Origin: Bacteroidota bacterium
GTDB lineage: Bacteria; Bacteroidota; Ignavibacteria; Ignavibacteriales; Ignavibacteriaceae
DNA length: 8,379 nt
Assembly (NCBI GenBank): GCA_021793635.1
Contig: JAJYSI010000124.1
Coordinates: 1 to 8,379 of the forward strand
Direction of reading: 5' to 3'
Below the pieces are notes generated by a model. It was not told the DNA's origin and searched no databases. It worked only from the letters and a program-made list of their open reading frames with translations. Positions 1 to 6,476 of this stretch are shown piece after piece. The translations under genes were made by a program, and so were the position numbers. Within the stretch, counting starts at the first letter, position 1; every line of letters begins with the position of its first letter.

Positions 1-48
1 TTAAATAGAAATTAAAAATAATTTCACAACGAAATCTAAAGGAAAAAA

Positions 49-345
49 ATGAGCTTATCAGAAATTATTTTATATACGACAATTGGGGTTGCGCTATTAT
101 TTGTAATCTTTATTTCAATATCATTTATCGCTTATAAAGTTAAGAATCGCAATAAAGTGAAACCTTACATGCGCAACATAGCAATAACAAATAACAACTA
201 TAGAAAAACTTCTGAAATACTAAAGTCTGAAGCTATAATAGATAATCATATGATTAGTTATAATTATTTCGTTGAAGACCGTGAAAGGATAGTCCATTCA
301 AATAATTATTTACGTCAGCATGAATCAAAGCGTATGTTTAGGTAG
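49..345 (+). CDS. small single-pass membrane protein, unknown function
   Basis: This 98-residue protein is not one I recognise. Residues about 5-29 form one strongly hydrophobic membrane segment. A Lys/Arg-rich stretch follows directly (YKVKNRNKVK, about 29-38), so by the positive-inside rule the remaining ~65 residues should lie in the cytoplasm. That tail is polar, rich in Asn, Tyr, Arg and Lys, and shows no motif. The ATG start is well supported: AAAGGA at 38-43 sits 5 nt upstream, and only 48 nt of upstream sequence are visible. It is the only likely protein gene on the plus strand and ends 29 nt before the convergent stop at 375; I see no clear terminator in that gap. The gene is probably real because of its SD and sensible topology, but a lineage-restricted ORF is possible. 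Confidence 0.6.
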   Translation: MSLSEIILYTTIGVALLFVIFISISFIAYKVKNRNKVKPYMRNIAITNNNYRKTSEILKSEAIIDNHMISYNYFVEDRERIVHSNNYLRQHESKRMFR

Positions 346-374
346 TAAATTTAGTCTAATTAATAGTATTCAAT

Positions 375-1139
375 TCATTTAATATTTACTAATTTACCAA
401 ACATTGAATTATCAATGGGAATGTTAACTTCAATTTTCTTAATCAAGATTTGCTGCTTATAAGATGTACCTGGAGTATCAGAGTCAAGCAGAAATGCATA
501 CATCAGCCCGTCGACTTTTTTATAATTGTTAAAGTAGGTCTCTACTTTGACCTTCTTACCGAGTGATAAAATATTACCGACCCATTTTACTTCAAGGAAA
601 GAATTACAATCAATAAAATCATCCCGTACATCGCCGTCTTTCATAGTGACAATAAGTTTGTATGCGTCTTTGCCGTTTATTTTTTCTTTTCCGGCATAAG
701 TAATTATATTTCCTTTTGATTTATAATCGACAAGAGGACCGCCTATTTCAGAACTACCGGCAGCATTTTTAAATTCATCTGAATTCATTGGACGAGCTAA
801 ATCACTGCCGGTTAACGGATTCAACACCCAGCCTGACTTACCATCAGTTGTGCTAATTATCTTTACTCCTTTTATCACAATTTCGTCTCTCATTTTCCCA
901 GGGCGTTTCATTTCAACCATAAAAGGTTTAGCAGAATCGGAGCCAAAAGAAATATCTCCTGTTAAGCGCTGAGTCATAATCCCATTTATTTTTGCAACTC
1001 CCCCTCTAGCGGCAAGATTTTTCGCTATAATTTCGTCGGCAGTTTGTGCCTTCGTTTGAGCAATAAAAAATAGAACAATTAATACCGATTTATAAAAATA
1101 TAAAGGTGAGAACTTAAAATTGCTTTTATCCTTTGTCAA
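375..1139 (-). CDS. secreted LolA-like / outer membrane lipoprotein-sorting-type protein
   Basis: The 254-residue protein begins with a signal peptide: a basic start, a hydrophobic core about residues 18-28, and a likely type I cleavage after A31 (QTKA then QTADEI). The mature part opens with DEIIAKNLAARGG and has a KRPGKMRDE motif (78-86), then TTDGKSGW (97-104) and a closing IPIDNSMF (240-247). These features recur in proteins annotated as outer membrane lipoprotein-sorting proteins or LolA-like beta-sheet proteins in Bacteroidota and Acidobacteria. The family role is lipid or lipoprotein handling in the periplasm; true LolA function here is unproven. The start is TTG with GGAG at 1147-1150, 7 nt upstream. 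A nearby ATG is out of frame and soon meets a stop, so TTG is preferred. It lies 73 nt downstream of the CDF-like gene, probably as the last gene of that operon. Confidence 0.7.
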   Translation of the reverse strand: MTKDKSNFKFSPLYFYKSVLIVLFFIAQTKAQTADEIIAKNLAARGGVAKINGIMTQRLTGDISFGSDSAKPFMVEMKRPGKMRDEIVIKGVKIISTTDGKSGWVLNPLTGSDLARPMNSDEFKNAAGSSEIGGPLVDYKSKGNIITYAGKEKINGKDAYKLIVTMKDGDVRDDFIDCNSFLEVKWVGNILSLGKKVKVETYFNNYKKVDGLMYAFLLDSDTPGTSYKQQILIKKIEVNIPIDNSMFGKLVNIK

Positions 1140-1146
1140 TTTGTAA

Positions 1147-1150
1147 CTCC
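1147..1150 (-). promoter_or_regulatory. Shine-Dalgarno GGAG that fixes a TTG start
   Basis: On the minus strand GGAG lies 7 nt before the TTG at 1139. The ATG that overlaps this GGAG opens a different frame of only eight codons. The signal peptide follows the TTG in frame, which supports TTG as the real start of the LolA-like gene. Confidence 0.6.
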
Positions 1151-1212
1151 ATTTTATTGTTATAGAATTCCGTTTTGAAATATTTGAAAAAACTTTTCCT
1201 TAAAAGTAAGTT

Positions 1213-1893
1213 TCATTTATCGCAGTCACAGTGCTCAATTCCTTCGGCTTTTTCAAAAGCTTCTTTTCCTTCTTTGAATGAAAAATATACAATCCCTAAT
1301 GCGCCGATACTGTCAATATACCGGAAGCCTGTAACCTTAAAAATTAAACTTGCAGTAAGCAAAACAAGCGACATGTAAATGCAAACTTTTGTGCAGTTAG
1401 CATCCGATAAAATCGGCTGACAGCTAAGTTTTGTTCCCGTGGAAATTTTTAGCTTCATCAAGACATACATTACAGACATTGAAACAACAGAAATGATTAT
1501 TCCTGAGACTGTCGTTTCGGGGCTTTTACCCAGATAAACATTCAGTATAGATGAAATAATCAATCCGGCAGATAAAAAATAAAATCCAGCTCCTGTTATT
1601 TTAAGAGCTAATATCTCTGCATTATTCCTTTGACTATTAGGATTTCTCATAATCCTTTTAATCATAACAAAAATGCCGATTGCAGATACAGCTTCAATTA
1701 TGCTATCGAATCCAAACCCGAAAAGAGTTAAAGCCTTATCACTATAACCATAATAAATTGATACAATTCCTTCGACAATATTAAATAAAATAGTTGCTGC
1801 GCTTAAAGCTATCCCCGTTTGAAATAATTTCGCTTGAACTTTATCCATTATCTTGACATCTGATATTTCAATGCTTTCGATTACCGGTTTCAC
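1213..1893 (-). CDS. short CDF-like cation transporter with Cys-type TM5 site
   Basis: The 226-residue protein has about six membrane segments (roughly 24-46, 54-78, 97-121, 127-147, 166-186, 192-207). It resembles the membrane half of cation diffusion facilitators, which export divalent metals by proton antiport. The stretch YIDSIGALGIVYFSFKEG (192-209) closely follows the TM6 region of E. coli YiiP. In TM2, D63-S-I-I-E67 sits where YiiP has its DxxxD metal ligands. In TM5, C167-T-K-V-C171 sits where YiiP has HxxxD, and the C-terminus ends HCDCDK. The cytoplasmic C-terminal domain of ordinary CDFs (about 300 residues in all) is missing. Substrate is unknown; the cysteines suggest a soft metal (inference). 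The start is GTG with GAAGGAA at 1901-1907, and GTGA overlaps the M1 stop, implying translational coupling. An internal Met16 start is less likely. Confidence 0.75.
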   Translation of the reverse strand: MKPVIESIEISDVKIMDKVQAKLFQTGIALSAATILFNIVEGIVSIYYGYSDKALTLFGFGFDSIIEAVSAIGIFVMIKRIMRNPNSQRNNAEILALKITGAGFYFLSAGLIISSILNVYLGKSPETTVSGIIISVVSMSVMYVLMKLKISTGTKLSCQPILSDANCTKVCIYMSLVLLTASLIFKVTGFRYIDSIGALGIVYFSFKEGKEAFEKAEGIEHCDCDK

Positions 1894-4352
1894 TTCTGCT
1901 TTCCTTCTAATTTCTCTATCGCTTTTTTCAATTCAGGCTTAACAATTTCACGTTGTTCCTCATGCGCAATTTTTTTTAACAAAGGAAGAGATTCATTTGC
2001 ATTTGCTTCAACAAGAAGATTCGAGGCATAAATCCTTGTTTTCCAATAATAATTTTGAAGAGCGTCGTTATAAACTTTAATAACTTCGTCACGATGTTTT
2101 TGGATAAAACTTTTTGCACAATTAAGCGCTGAAACATCCAAAAGATGCATTCCGCCAATACTGTACTTATAGTTTGAGTATTTATCAGCTAATTGAATTG
2201 CCCGGGGGTTTCCGAGTATTTTTAATCCATCAAAGACAGAACGCCGAACTATATTTCTATGAGAATTTAGCGTCAATGCTTTTTGAAGAATATCAAACGC
2301 ACCAGGCATTTTACCGGCACCGATTGCGTAAGCAGCCGCGGCTTTTACATAATCATTTTTTGAGTTGAATAATTTTTTCACTAAAAATTCTTTAATATTT
2401 TTTATAGGGTACATTGATAATCCCTTTATTGCCACTTCCTGAACTCTAGCATCAAAATCATTTGCGGCAAGCATAATTGCATTAAGGACATCCGTACCGC
2501 CAATCTTTTTTAGACTTTCTACTGCATGCAATCTTACGCCATAAAAGCCATCACGCAATAAAACTCGCTGAAGCAGTGGAATTGCACGTTTACCAAAAGA
2601 GACTAATGAATCTGCCGCATGAATTCTTCCTATTATATCATCATCGTACTGAAGTTGGTAGGCAAGTTCATTAAAAGTTTTGGGGAAATCTACAGTACAT
2701 AGATCAGGAATATTTTTATTAAAAAGAATCATGTCCGGTTTTTGTGGGCAATCGAATTCAAATGTCTCATTTCTCTTTGTAACATGAATCCTCTCGCTAA
2801 TCAAATTCTTTCCTGCGGTAATTTCAACCGGGACATGCATGTCAAATAATCCTACAGCCGGCAGTTCTTTTTGGGTTTGTTCAACTGTTAAATAAACTTT
2901 TCTGGATTGTTCATCATATTTATATGATACTTTAAATTCCGGATAACCTGCTCCGTAAACCCATTCGTTAAAGAACCAGGATAGGTCTTTACCCGTGGAT
3001 TCTTCCATAGTTTTTTTGAAATCTTCGGTGGTTACATCCTGGTATTTATATTTTTGGACATAATTTTGAATCCCTTTTTTGAATGCTTTATCGCCGAGTT
3101 CATATCTAAGAATATTTAAAATTGCGGCGCCTCTCTCATAGCATTTATTAGCTGTTTCGCCAAGCTCTACGGGAATAAAATTATGTTGATATGCTTTTAT
3201 AGAATCAAGCGGCTGTTCTTTAATTTCTTCAGTTTGATAAAGTTGGTTTTCAGTATATCTTAAAAATTTAAAGTCTTCTTTTCCGAATTGATGGAGATAA
3301 TAAAGATCGGTGAAATAAGTCGCAAAGCTTTCGTTTAGCCATATGTGGTCGAAAGATTTACATGTAAGCAAATCTCCAAACCATTGATGCGCAAGTTCGT
3401 GAGCGGTCAAATCGTCGGGAATATAATTCGGGATAGCACTTTTGCCTTCAAGTAGCCGCATGTTCAAAGTAGCTGCAGTTATATTTTCCATTCCGCCATA
3501 TTCAAAGTCCTGAACTGTAGTTTGTGCATAACGATTGTAAGGATAGGGTGCAATGTAGTCGGAATAAAACTCAATCATTTGCGGGGTTCGCCCATAAAAA
3601 TAATCTGTTTTATCCGCCCACTCGCGGGGAACATTATAATCAAGTTCAACACCTCTTACATAATCTTTAAAAGTTACATAATCGCCGATAATGATTGAGG
3701 TAAGATAATTTGAATGAGGATAGTCGCATTTCCAGTCGAATGTTTTGGTATGAGCATCTTCATTTTCATTTACAAAGACAAGCTTACCGTTAGAAATAAC
3801 GGATAAACTGTCAGGAACAGTTGTGATAATTTCTGAAGTTAATTTATCGTCAGGAAGATCGTAGGCTAAATACCAATACCTGTTATCCATATCTTCACCC
3901 TGGCTCCAGATATTATAACGCATAGATGGGAATTCTTTCGAAGGTTTGAAAAAATATAATCCGTCCGTAGGAAAAGCCGTATATTTAATTTGAACTGTTA
4001 AGCTATCGCCTGAATTATAATTTTTATCAAGCTTAATGAAAGTATTCGCATTAGTCTGCCAAAAAGAAAGGTCGGCGTCTCCAAGCTTAACGGAAGAAAC
4101 TTTAATCGTTTTTGCATCAAGAATGAGAGTATCAAAATTATTTTTAATCGGAGAGAAGGTAAATTCTTCATTTCCGGTAACCTTGTTACTATCGGCATTA
4201 AACTGTAAAAACAGTTTGACATTTTTTTGGTCATAATTTCGCGTTTGCGGATTAAGGACAGATACGTCGCTTGATTGAGCGTAAACCGCTCGTGCAAAAA
4301 AAGTGATTATAAAGAAATAATAATAAAAGGATCTATTATGGGATTTAATCAT
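1890..4352 (-). CDS. secreted M1 family zinc aminopeptidase with C-terminal HEAT-like repeats
   Basis: This 820-residue exported metallopeptidase removes N-terminal amino acids from peptides. A signal peptide ends at A25 (AVYA then QSS). Next come an N-terminal beta domain (about 30-240) and the gluzincin catalytic domain. The substrate-binding motif is GGMEN (286-290; GAMEN is the commonest form). The zinc site H318-E-L-A-H322 is followed by the third ligand E341 at the exact 18-residue spacing, in NESFATYF. Y405 in CYERGAA is the expected transition-state tyrosine, so all key residues are present. Residues about 465-560 form a small beta domain. From about 570 to 805 the chain is a run of HEAT-like helical pairs (for example HAADSLVSFGKRAIPLL and RLHAVESLKKIGG). 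The ATG start has TAGGAA at 4360-4365, 7 nt upstream. It lies 69 nt after the DUF4286 gene and overlaps the transporter gene by 4 nt. No secretion-sorting tail (T9SS type) is seen at the C-terminus. Confidence 0.95.
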   Translation of the reverse strand: MIKSHNRSFYYYFFIITFFARAVYAQSSDVSVLNPQTRNYDQKNVKLFLQFNADSNKVTGNEEFTFSPIKNNFDTLILDAKTIKVSSVKLGDADLSFWQTNANTFIKLDKNYNSGDSLTVQIKYTAFPTDGLYFFKPSKEFPSMRYNIWSQGEDMDNRYWYLAYDLPDDKLTSEIITTVPDSLSVISNGKLVFVNENEDAHTKTFDWKCDYPHSNYLTSIIIGDYVTFKDYVRGVELDYNVPREWADKTDYFYGRTPQMIEFYSDYIAPYPYNRYAQTTVQDFEYGGMENITAATLNMRLLEGKSAIPNYIPDDLTAHELAHQWFGDLLTCKSFDHIWLNESFATYFTDLYYLHQFGKEDFKFLRYTENQLYQTEEIKEQPLDSIKAYQHNFIPVELGETANKCYERGAAILNILRYELGDKAFKKGIQNYVQKYKYQDVTTEDFKKTMEESTGKDLSWFFNEWVYGAGYPEFKVSYKYDEQSRKVYLTVEQTQKELPAVGLFDMHVPVEITAGKNLISERIHVTKRNETFEFDCPQKPDMILFNKNIPDLCTVDFPKTFNELAYQLQYDDDIIGRIHAADSLVSFGKRAIPLLQRVLLRDGFYGVRLHAVESLKKIGGTDVLNAIMLAANDFDARVQEVAIKGLSMYPIKNIKEFLVKKLFNSKNDYVKAAAAYAIGAGKMPGAFDILQKALTLNSHRNIVRRSVFDGLKILGNPRAIQLADKYSNYKYSIGGMHLLDVSALNCAKSFIQKHRDEVIKVYNDALQNYYWKTRIYASNLLVEANANESLPLLKKIAHEEQREIVKPELKKAIEKLEGKQK
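1901..1907 (-). promoter_or_regulatory. Shine-Dalgarno inside the M1 3' end for the GTG start
   Basis: GAAGGAA on the minus strand lies in the last codons of the aminopeptidase gene, about 7-8 nt before the GTG at 1893. It supports this GTG over the downstream ATG and fits coupled translation across the 4-nt GTGA overlap. Confidence 0.6.
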
Positions 4353-4421
4353 AGCAGGGTTCCTAATAAATAGAAAAATCTTTCGGAAAATAGCGGTAAA
4401 TAATGTAGGATATCAGGTTAG

Positions 4422-4727
4422 TCAAATTGATTCCATTATCATCCGGGCAGACGTAACCTTACCGAGGAAATTAGAATTGACTTCAGCTTGAAGTCGTGGG
4501 GCTTCTTTTTCCGCATAAGAGATATATTGTTCAATCGATTCGCATTCGTAGTGGCTAAAGTAAGTTACTTCATTACTTGAGTTGGTAGGAATACGTATTT
4601 TGTAAAATTTGTGATTATTAAAATAGCCAGTTCGAAGAATATCCGGAATGTGTGTATCTTTCATCCATGAAAGCCATTCATTCTCAGCTTCTTTTTTTAC
4701 AATTGAAGTAATGCTATAGACAAACAT
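4422..4727 (-). CDS. DUF4286 family protein
   Basis: The 101-residue soluble protein matches the DUF4286 pattern as I know it. It has an N-terminal strand (MFVYSITSIV), then EWLSWMKDTHIPDIL (17-31) with W18, W21 and H26, G34-Y-F, a strand around VTYFSHYE (54-61), a helix with EQYISYAEKEAPRLQ (66-80), and a final strand that includes SARMIMES (93-100). Length is typical. The family is widespread in Bacteroidota, is predicted to have a ferredoxin-like/dimeric alpha-beta barrel fold, and has no established function. The ATG start has only a weak AAAGG about 5 nt upstream. It is the first gene of a same-strand run DUF4286, M1 peptidase, transporter, LolA-like; the 69-nt gap to the peptidase gene shows no strong terminator. 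Confidence 0.85.
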   Translation of the reverse strand: MFVYSITSIVKKEAENEWLSWMKDTHIPDILRTGYFNNHKFYKIRIPTNSSNEVTYFSHYECESIEQYISYAEKEAPRLQAEVNSNFLGKVTSARMIMESI

Positions 4728-4917
4728 ATAAGCCTTTATATTTTAAGAGATGAATTATTTAAAGAAAAAGAATCCGCTCTAACTTGTTAGACAACTTGAA
4801 TTACTAATTACTCAAATATGCTTGGCTAAACTTAATTTTTTTTTCTAAAAAATGCTAATGAATATGTGAAGGATAAAATTTAAAAATGTTAGCAGCGCCA
4901 CATCATTAAATATTTTC
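4728..4917. other. AT-rich leader / intergenic stretch
   Basis: This holds the upstream region of the DUF4286 gene (minus strand) and leads into the sRNA promoter on the plus strand. A run of ten T's lies near 4833-4845 on the plus strand, but no convincing stem precedes it. I found no clear TTG...TAnnTTTG promoter for the DUF4286 gene and no credible ORF. Confidence 0.5.
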
Positions 4918-4948
4918 TTGTTGCGAAAAGAAAAATATTTTATCTTTA
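4918..4948 (+). promoter_or_regulatory. Bacteroidetes-type promoter for the small RNA
   Basis: TTG occurs at 4918-4920 and again at 4921-4923, followed after 20 or 17 nt by TATCTTTA at 4941-4948. The Bacteroidota vegetative promoter is TTG near -33 and TAnnTTTG near -7; this differs only in the last base. Transcription would start near G4953/G4954, at the first base of a long RNA stem. This agreement is the main reason to believe the promoter. Confidence 0.5.
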
Positions 4949-4952
4949 CTAC

Positions 4953-5036
4953 GGTTCTGTTAAAAGGTTCTCCCCTGCCTTTTAACTTAAGGAACTAAAG
5001 TCCCATAGTCGCCCGATTATGGGGCTTTTTATTTTT
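4953..5036 (+). ncRNA. candidate free-standing small RNA, two hairpins with C-rich loops
   Basis: A transcript of about 80 nt is predicted from its promoter, folding and terminator; it matches no RNA family I can name. Hairpin 1 pairs GTTAAAAGG (4959-4967) perfectly with CCTTTTAAC (4978-4986) around the loop UUCUCCCCUG. An outer stem, GTTC (4954-4957) with GAAC (4992-4995) plus a U-G pair, lengthens it, leaving a 4-nt bulge (4987-4990). Hairpin 2 is the terminator, with loop GUCGCCCGAU. Both loops carry runs of unpaired C's, as in trans-acting sRNAs that bind Shine-Dalgarno sequences of target mRNAs (inference). AAGGA at 4990-4993 is followed by no start codon, and no ORF is present. It lies between DUF6600 and DUF4286 genes, antisense to neither coding region. 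Alternative: the second hairpin simply terminates transcription between units and the first is incidental. Confidence 0.5.
4999..5036 (+). terminator. intrinsic terminator of the small RNA
   Basis: AGTCCCATA (4999-5007) pairs with TATGGGGCT (5018-5026) over 9 bp with one G-U, and the loop is 5008-5017. A T-rich tract, TTTTTATTTTT, runs through 5036. The U-tract is on the plus strand only; on the minus strand the same stem is followed by just three T's, so it would be a poor terminator for the DUF6600 gene that stops at 5048. Confidence 0.7.
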
Positions 5037-5047
5037 AAATGAATATT

Positions 5048-6133
5048 TTACCTTTTAATATTTTCCCGGCGAATATTTATCGAATCCTTCTTTGAATTAG
5101 GTTTTACTTGTGGAGTTTTCTTTTGTTTAACGGGAGATTGCTTTTTCCGGTCTATTTTAGGCGTATTTACTTTCTGAGTTCCTGCACCGCGTATCATATT
5201 ATTATTTCGCTTTGGAACGCTCTCTCGTATTTTTTTACTATTATCAATAGGCGGCTTTCTTTCAACCGGGTTTTTATAATCCGTTTTAGGATTAGTGTTT
5301 ACAGGACTTCTTACCGGAGGTGTAGCAGGTCTAGTAACCGGTGGAGGTGCAACAGGCCTAGTAACTTGCGTAGGAGTAACTGGCCTGGTAACTGGGGGTG
5401 GTATAGCTTTATTATCATTTTGCTGTACGCCATTATTTTTAATCTGGTCGTTTCTTAAATTTCCTTCCTTTTGCACTCTTGCACGAATTATTTGCTGGTT
5501 TCCGGCAGATACTTTTTCATTTACTATGTTGGCTTCCTGTATCCTCTGGTTTGTGACATTTTCTATTTCACGAACATCCGGAGCTCGACCGCCTTCATTA
5601 TTTCTAATATTTCTAATTGCGCTATTGTTTTCACTAGTCCTATATTTGACAACATCCTGATTTATAAAATTTTTCTGAGGAACGACTACCCAGTAATTTG
5701 TTTGACTATAGTAAACATTTGCAACAGGATAATTAGGCGAAGGTTGGGGCGCCCAACCGACATAACCGTTTTGATTATACCATACCACACGAGCCGGAGC
5801 CCATTGATAAGACGGTTCCCAAATCCATCCGTATTGAGGATTGTTATCCCAATAGCCATAATGATAAACCACCCAGCCATAAGGTTCGTAGGAATCCCAC
5901 ATCCAACCATTAGCAGTCCATACCCAACGTCCATCTGAATAAGGCTGCCATTGCTGTGAAACGTTTGGTTGCCAAACAGTTCCTACTTGCGGTACATTTA
6001 TCCATTGACCGTATTGATCTAGTTGACTGAAGGTTTGGGTTGGACTATTTGCTACTGAAACATTCTGCGTTGTATAACATGCGGGAATAATTAGTATGGC
6101 AAAAGTTAAAAGAGCATACATTATTTTTCTCAT
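5048..6133 (-). CDS. DUF6600 (YXWGXW-type) lipoprotein with Pro-rich repeat and basic tail
   Basis: The 361-residue protein starts with a lipoprotein signal: a hydrophobic segment at residues 6-18 and a lipobox-like I16-P-A-C19, so C19 would be lipidated. Pro at -2 is unusual but tolerated. Residues about 40-155 form a Trp/Tyr-rich domain of repeated YGxW-like units: YGQW (41-44), GRWVW (68-72), YGWVVYHYGYW (85-95), YGWIW (101-105), then WAPARVVWY and GYVGWAPQP. This is typical of DUF6600. The next 80 residues are polar. Residues 248-274 are three 9-residue repeats beginning VTRP, and the last ~90 residues are very rich in Lys, Arg, Pro and Asn. The tail might bind nucleic acid, LPS or peptidoglycan (speculation). 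Function is unknown. The ATG start has AAGGA at 6141-6145, 7 nt upstream. The gene stands alone, with non-coding DNA on both sides. Confidence 0.85.
   Translation of the reverse strand: MRKIMYALLTFAILIIPACYTTQNVSVANSPTQTFSQLDQYGQWINVPQVGTVWQPNVSQQWQPYSDGRWVWTANGWMWDSYEPYGWVVYHYGYWDNNPQYGWIWEPSYQWAPARVVWYNQNGYVGWAPQPSPNYPVANVYYSQTNYWVVVPQKNFINQDVVKYRTSENNSAIRNIRNNEGGRAPDVREIENVTNQRIQEANIVNEKVSAGNQQIIRARVQKEGNLRNDQIKNNGVQQNDNKAIPPPVTRPVTPTQVTRPVAPPPVTRPATPPVRSPVNTNPKTDYKNPVERKPPIDNSKKIRESVPKRNNNMIRGAGTQKVNTPKIDRKKQSPVKQKKTPQVKPNSKKDSINIRRENIKR
5312..5392 (-). repeat. 27-bp x3 tandem repeat coding VTRPxxPxx units
   Basis: Three in-frame 27-bp copies encode 9-residue units VTRPVTPTQ, VTRPVAPPP and VTRPATPPV (residues 248-274 of the DUF6600 lipoprotein). 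The copies have diverged at wobble positions. The unit is likely a flexible Pro-rich spacer between the Trp-rich domain and the basic tail, and its copy number may vary between strains. Confidence 0.8.
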
Positions 6134-6307
6134 CTTTCAATCCTTCAATTGTAATTTTTTATTATTCGACTTAGTAATCTCGTTGGATAATCATGCAATG
6201 TTATATAAATCCAGATATATTATAGGTGGAATATAATTCTTTTAGATGAAGAAAGGCACCGATAAAATTGGTATGAAATTACCTAAACTTCAGTAAAGAG
6301 AACGTAC

Positions 6308-6320
6308 AGTGTGGCACACT
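6308..6320. repeat. 13-nt palindrome AGTGTG-G-CACACT
   Basis: Two 6-bp arms flank one central base. The form suits a dimeric regulator's operator or a cruciform. It is about 175-190 nt upstream of the DUF6600 start, which is far for a direct operator. No second copy was noticed in the window. Confidence 0.4.
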
Positions 6321-6362
6321 CAAGAAAATCAGAATATTACCAGTTACAATTGCACACAATAT

Positions 6363-6370
6363 TATATTTG
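6363..6370 (+). promoter_or_regulatory. possible -7 box TATATTTG
   Basis: This is an exact TAnnTTTG match on the plus strand, placed so that a start near 6376 would give a ~77-nt transcript ending at the 6428-6453 terminator. The weakness is that no TTG lies at the right distance: TTA is 16 nt upstream, and the nearest TTG is only 10 nt upstream. In DNA this AT-rich, a chance match is quite possible. Confidence 0.25.
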
Positions 6371-6427
6371 ATCGCATTTGAACATAGAGGTATTTTTACT
6401 CGATACATGAATATATTTTGATGGGTA

Positions 6428-6453
6428 TCGGCCAAAATGGCCGACTTTTTTTT
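6428..6453 (+). terminator. strong intrinsic terminator on the plus strand
   Basis: TCGGCCA (6428-6434) pairs with TGGCCGA (6438-6444), a perfect 7-bp GC-rich stem with loop AAA, followed by C and eight T's. It points along the plus strand, although no plus-strand gene is visible upstream. It therefore implies an unannotated transcript or is the leftover of a lost gene. CGATAC (6401-6406) can also pair with GTATCG (6425-6430), which overlaps the stem by 3 nt and could compete with it. Confidence 0.7.
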
Positions 6454-6476
6454 ATGAGATATTTAGATAAAATTAG

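Noticed and set aside
345..397. Imperfect AT-rich inverted repeat (GTAAATTTAGT with ACTAATTTAC) between the convergent genes
   Set aside because: The loop is about 30 nt, the stem has a bulge and almost no GC, and one arm lies in the coding region; not a credible terminator.
1976..2368. 60-64 codon frames inside the M1 gene on both strands
   Set aside because: They overlap the HEAT-like coding region, have no SD, and show no protein features of their own.
3998..4297. 99-codon minus-strand frame inside the N-terminal part of the M1 gene
   Set aside because: It lies wholly within the peptidase gene in another frame, and its composition is that of a shadow frame.
4886..4909. 7-codon ORF (MLAAPHH) upstream of the sRNA promoter, possible leader peptide
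   Set aside because: AAGGA is too far upstream (about 12 nt), and no regulated gene or attenuator follows it directly.
5108..5938. Plus-strand frames of 116-155 codons opposite the DUF6600 gene
   Set aside because: They are antisense shadows of a well-supported lipoprotein gene. Their products are low-complexity and have no family features.
6277..6374. 32-codon hydrophobic minus-strand ORF
   Set aside because: It has no SD or recognisable family and covers the 13-nt palindrome; too short to support in AT-rich DNA.
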